Shown here piece after piece: positions 44,763 to 47,106 of a stretch of DNA of 47,106 bases. Location: positions 1 to 47,106 of the forward strand of contig JAKIVF010000009.1 in assembly GCA_021647145.1 (NCBI GenBank). Reading direction: 5' to 3'. A program made the translations under genes and the position numbers. Source of the stretch: Methylococcaceae bacterium. GTDB taxonomy: Bacteria; Pseudomonadota; Gammaproteobacteria; Methylococcales; Methylomonadaceae. Below the pieces are notes generated by a model. It was not told the DNA's origin. It saw nothing but the letters and a program-made list of their open reading frames with translations, and ran no database searches. How positions within the stretch are numbered: the stretch's first letter is position 1; the number at the start of each line of letters is the position of its first letter.

Positions 44763-45701
44763 ATGACCGATAAAAAAATTAATTCAATAAGTTATAATCA
44801 CAAATGGCGAGAATACCACTTTCAAACATCCGCTGAATTACCTCTAGCTGCTCTGGAAAAAAAATTCCCCGAATTTTTATCGCCACATCCACTAGTACAA
44901 ACTTCAGGCCGACAACTTAACGAGCCTTTACTTGGCATTATTGCCAATTGGCAAGGCAAGCCTGCTGGTCTAGTCTTAATGGAAAAGCATGACTTTGATA
45001 GTGGTTTGGTGGTCTGTTGGCATGTGTTAAAGAGTCAACGGAGTTTTGGGCTGGGTCAAAAATTAATTTTACAATTAGAACGGTATGCAAAATCTAGCAG
45101 AATACAGAGTTTAACCCTTAGTTTTCGAGAGGATTCACAATTCCAGTCATCAATAAACAAAATACTGCGTCAGCTTGACTGGTTGCCAGCTAAAAAAGAG
45201 TTAATGCTATATAAATTCTCAGCCAAACAGTTTATGCAATTAGCCTGGTGCCGGAACATGAGTTTACCAGAAGAGTTTGAGATATTCTCATGGGATACAT
45301 TAACCAGCGCAGATAAACAACATATATTAAACCGTCAACAACAAGCTAATTGGTATCCAGTCGAATTTTCCCCTCCATTTGAAAACCCTGATTTTGAAAC
45401 ATCAAATAGCCTGGGCTTACGCTTACATGGTAATGTTGTCGGCTGGTTAATTACCCATCGAGTTCATACCAATGTAATTGAATATTGCAGTCTCTTTGTT
45501 TCGCCTGAACTGCAAAACATAGGCCGAGGTTATTATTTAATCGTTGAAGCAGTAAAACGTCAATATGAACTGGGTGTGGCACACGGAATATTCCAGGTAC
45601 AAGCAGATAACGAGGCAATGCTTTCCTTTGTCGAACAGCGTATGGAGGGAACCATTATTGCACAGACTGGGTGCTGGTTCTCTAAAAAGGTACTCGTTTA
45701 A
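44763..45701 (+). CDS. Tandem GNAT-fold acetyltransferase-like protein
   Basis: 312 residues that look like two GNAT domains. The first (about 57-150) has GIIANWQGKPAGLVLMEK and the AcCoA loop QRSFGLGQKLILQLE. The second (about 215-310) has LGLRLHGNVVGWLITHR, CSLFVSPELQNIGRGYYLIVEAV (the QxxGxG/A-like loop is QNIGRG) and a C-terminal NEAMLSFVEQRM strand. The first-domain loop (SFGLGQ) is degenerate, so only the C-terminal domain may be catalytic. The substrate is unknown. It starts 54 bases after the FG-GAP gene on the same strand. Confidence 0.75.
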   Translation: MTDKKINSISYNHKWREYHFQTSAELPLAALEKKFPEFLSPHPLVQTSGRQLNEPLLGIIANWQGKPAGLVLMEKHDFDSGLVVCWHVLKSQRSFGLGQKLILQLERYAKSSRIQSLTLSFREDSQFQSSINKILRQLDWLPAKKELMLYKFSAKQFMQLAWCRNMSLPEEFEIFSWDTLTSADKQHILNRQQQANWYPVEFSPPFENPDFETSNSLGLRLHGNVVGWLITHRVHTNVIEYCSLFVSPELQNIGRGYYLIVEAVKRQYELGVAHGIFQVQADNEAMLSFVEQRMEGTIIAQTGCWFSKKVLV

Positions 45702-45702
45702 G

Positions 45703-45722
45703 AAAGCTCAAATATCAGCTTT
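45703..45722 (+). terminator. Weak terminator-like hairpin after the GNAT gene
   Basis: AAAGCT and AGCTTT form a 6-bp stem with an 8-base loop, right after the GNAT stop codon; only a short T stretch follows. Confidence 0.3.
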
Positions 45723-45774
45723 TGCATCGACAATTACATAAGGCAATGCCAAATTGTAAGATAATAGGAAATAA

Positions 45775-45894
45775 ATGGCAGACCATACTTTGTTTGAAGT
45801 ATCACTTGGATATATTGATAATACCGAGCTAAGAGAGATGGAAAAAATAATCATCCAATCTTGCTTGTATTTTTATCCGTCTTCCATCGTATAG
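45775..45894 (+). pseudogene. Small ORF truncated by a palindrome
   Basis: A 39-codon frame (MADHTLFEVSLGYIDNTELREMEKIII...) with AGGAAA before its ATG. SLGYIDNTELREME faintly recalls the C-terminal helix of four-helix-bundle (23S intervening-sequence) proteins. Its last four codons and stop lie inside the palindrome at 45885-45922, suggesting the palindrome was inserted into an older gene. The family is not certain. Confidence 0.3.
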
Positions 45895-45922
45895 CAATAG
45901 TTACGTAGCCTGCTATACGATG
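45885..45922. repeat. Perfect 12-bp palindrome, CATCGTATAGCA/TGCTATACGATG
   Basis: Perfect 12-base arms around a 14-base loop. It is followed by AATCGGGGGTCAGTGTAAATAAAT, a stretch of the kind often found beside small mobile repeats. It is probably a REP-like or transposon-end repeat. The remainder of 45923-46158 is AT-rich, with no gene seen. Confidence 0.6.
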
Positions 45923-46158
45923 AAAGGCAAACAAAAACCCTGCCCAAAATAATCGGGGGTCAGTGTAAATAAATATCTTCATCAACATTCTTCTTCTGCA
46001 GTATTAGGAGCAGATACAAGTCTATATTTTATAATATCGATAATTCATTTTTAGAATAAAACCTATGTTCTACTTCAATTGATTTTTTTGTTTCTTAAGT
46101 TCTATGTTTAGACAAATGATAGAATGAGGGCTCTTATCGTTCTAATCTGGAGTCAGTA

Positions 46159-46974
46159 GTGCAGGGAAATTTGAGGAAAATGAAAGTAGAGTTAATGAAC
46201 CCAGTTCAATACCAGTTGCCATTGACTGACGAGCTTGTTGATTTGAATCCACTAATTGGACAATCATTAAAATTAGTTTTTACTGGAAATATTTCCTGTG
46301 TGCATTGTAATAGATCAATTAAGAAAAGTTTTAATCAAGGTTACTGTTACCCTTGTTTTATCTCATTAGCCCAATGTGATATGTGTATTATGAAGCCTGA
46401 AACATGTCATTATGATCAAGGCACTTGTAGAGAACCTTCCTGGGGAGAGGAATTTTGTTATCAACCCCATTTTGTTTATTTAGCTAATTCTTCTGGCATT
46501 AAAGTAGGGATTACTCGGCACACACAAGTCCCCACTCGATGGATAGATCAAGGAGCTATTCAGGCTTTACCTATTGCAAAAGTAAAGTCCCGACATGTAT
46601 CCGGTTTGTTAGAGGCCGCAATAGCGAAGCATGTAAGTGATAAAACCAGTTGGCAACGAATGTTAAAAAACCAAGTGGAGATTGCTGATTTAAAGTTTAA
46701 GCGAGATGAGCTGTTAAGTGTCTGTGAGCCAGAAATAGAAGAAATTATGCAACGATTTGGTGATGATGCAATTGAATTATTAGCTGATGAACAAGAAGTT
46801 GATATTAATTTTCCTGTGGAGATTTATCCTGAGAAAGTTAAATCCTTCAATTTTGATAAAATAGCAGAAGTTGAAGGCATATTACAAGGTATAAAGGGAC
46901 AATATCTATTGTTTGATTCTGGGGTTATTAACATCCGAAAGTTTTCGGGATATGAAATAGAGTTACTTATATAA
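46159..46974 (+). CDS. DUF2797 family protein
   Basis: 271 residues. A Cys-rich N-terminal half (CVHC, CYPC, CDMC, CREP) probably binds zinc. Next comes the conserved core VYLANSSGIKVGITRHTQVPTRWIDQGA, which recalls GIY-YIG-type sequence, then a helical tail. The family is widespread in proteobacteria without an established role. The GTG start at 46159 is supported by GGAG six bases upstream; the ATG eight codons in is less likely. Confidence 0.88.
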   Translation: MQGNLRKMKVELMNPVQYQLPLTDELVDLNPLIGQSLKLVFTGNISCVHCNRSIKKSFNQGYCYPCFISLAQCDMCIMKPETCHYDQGTCREPSWGEEFCYQPHFVYLANSSGIKVGITRHTQVPTRWIDQGAIQALPIAKVKSRHVSGLLEAAIAKHVSDKTSWQRMLKNQVEIADLKFKRDELLSVCEPEIEEIMQRFGDDAIELLADEQEVDINFPVEIYPEKVKSFNFDKIAEVEGILQGIKGQYLLFDSGVINIRKFSGYEIELLI

Positions 46975-47028
46975 TGTTTCCTGATTACCCATGAGTCTCA
47001 GCCACTTTAAAAGCACCCTACTAAACAC

Positions 47029-47106
47029 CCTGTCATTCCAGCATTCTCTTAGCAGGAATCTAACAAACAATAATAGACTCCCGATAAAAGACTTCGGGAA
47101 TGGCGA
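47029..47106. repeat. Palindromic intergenic repeats at the right edge
   Basis: ATTCCAGC...GCAGGAAT (8-bp stem, one mismatch, about 47035-47058) is followed by TCCCGA (47079-47084) and TCGGGA (47094-47099). Such CATTCC/GGAATG-type hairpins are common dispersed repeats in gammaproteobacteria. The second may continue beyond the window. Confidence 0.45.

Overview
The window looks like chromosome of a low-GC gammaproteobacterium, most likely a type I methanotroph (Methylococcales). Three things point there: a sucrose operon in the order sps-spp-fruK-ams, the arrangement described for halotolerant methanotrophs; a squalene monooxygenase plus oxidosqualene cyclase pair, the bacterial sterol pathway known from several Methylococcales; and an AT-rich background. 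The taxonomic call is inference, since no rRNA or methane monooxygenase gene is present.

Layout. (1) 1-11390, plus strand: end of an unidentified gene, then a tight alginate-type exopolysaccharide operon: two tandem secreted beta-helix proteins, Alg8 synthase, Alg44 c-di-GMP receptor, AlgG epimerase, a small Sel1-like protein, AlgE porin and a very large AlgK-like lipoprotein. algD, algX, algI/J/F and a classic algL are not in the window. (2) 11405-14772, minus: cydC and cydD. (3) 15055-18126, plus: ppnN and an eptA-like phosphoethanolamine transferase. (4) 18161-18348: a MITE-like inverted-repeat element. (5) 18489-24976, minus: Hsp70/DUF3731 protein, oxidosqualene cyclase and squalene monooxygenase, probably one operon. 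(6) 25.1-31.7 kb: an accessory stretch full of relics: transposase fragments of at least five types, a decayed dndC (DNA phosphorothioation) gene, a small ORF with a hexanucleotide repeat, an attC-like stem, and intact genes for a secreted CAP-like protein, a GFA protein and a TfoX-N protein. (7) 31777-34572, minus: a chemoreceptor with an eroded signalling tip, and peptide deformylase. (8) 34.7-35.04 kb: GC-rich palindromic intergenic elements. (9) 35165-41096, plus: the sucrose operon. (10) 41.1-42.0 kb: IS481 relic and palindromes. (11) 42057-46974, plus: FG-GAP/VCBS secreted protein, tandem-GNAT protein and DUF2797 protein.

How the genes work together. Region 1 would polymerise mannuronate under c-di-GMP control, epimerise it and export it; the tandem beta-helix pair may supply the trimming normally done by AlgL. 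Region 5 converts squalene to oxidosqualene and then to a tetracyclic sterol; the cyclase carries plant-type (cycloartenol synthase-like) residues at three product-determining positions. Region 9 makes sucrose phosphate, dephosphorylates it, and recycles sucrose through amylosucrase and fructokinase; the phosphatase-like tail of the synthase has lost its nucleophile, so the separate phosphatase must do that step.
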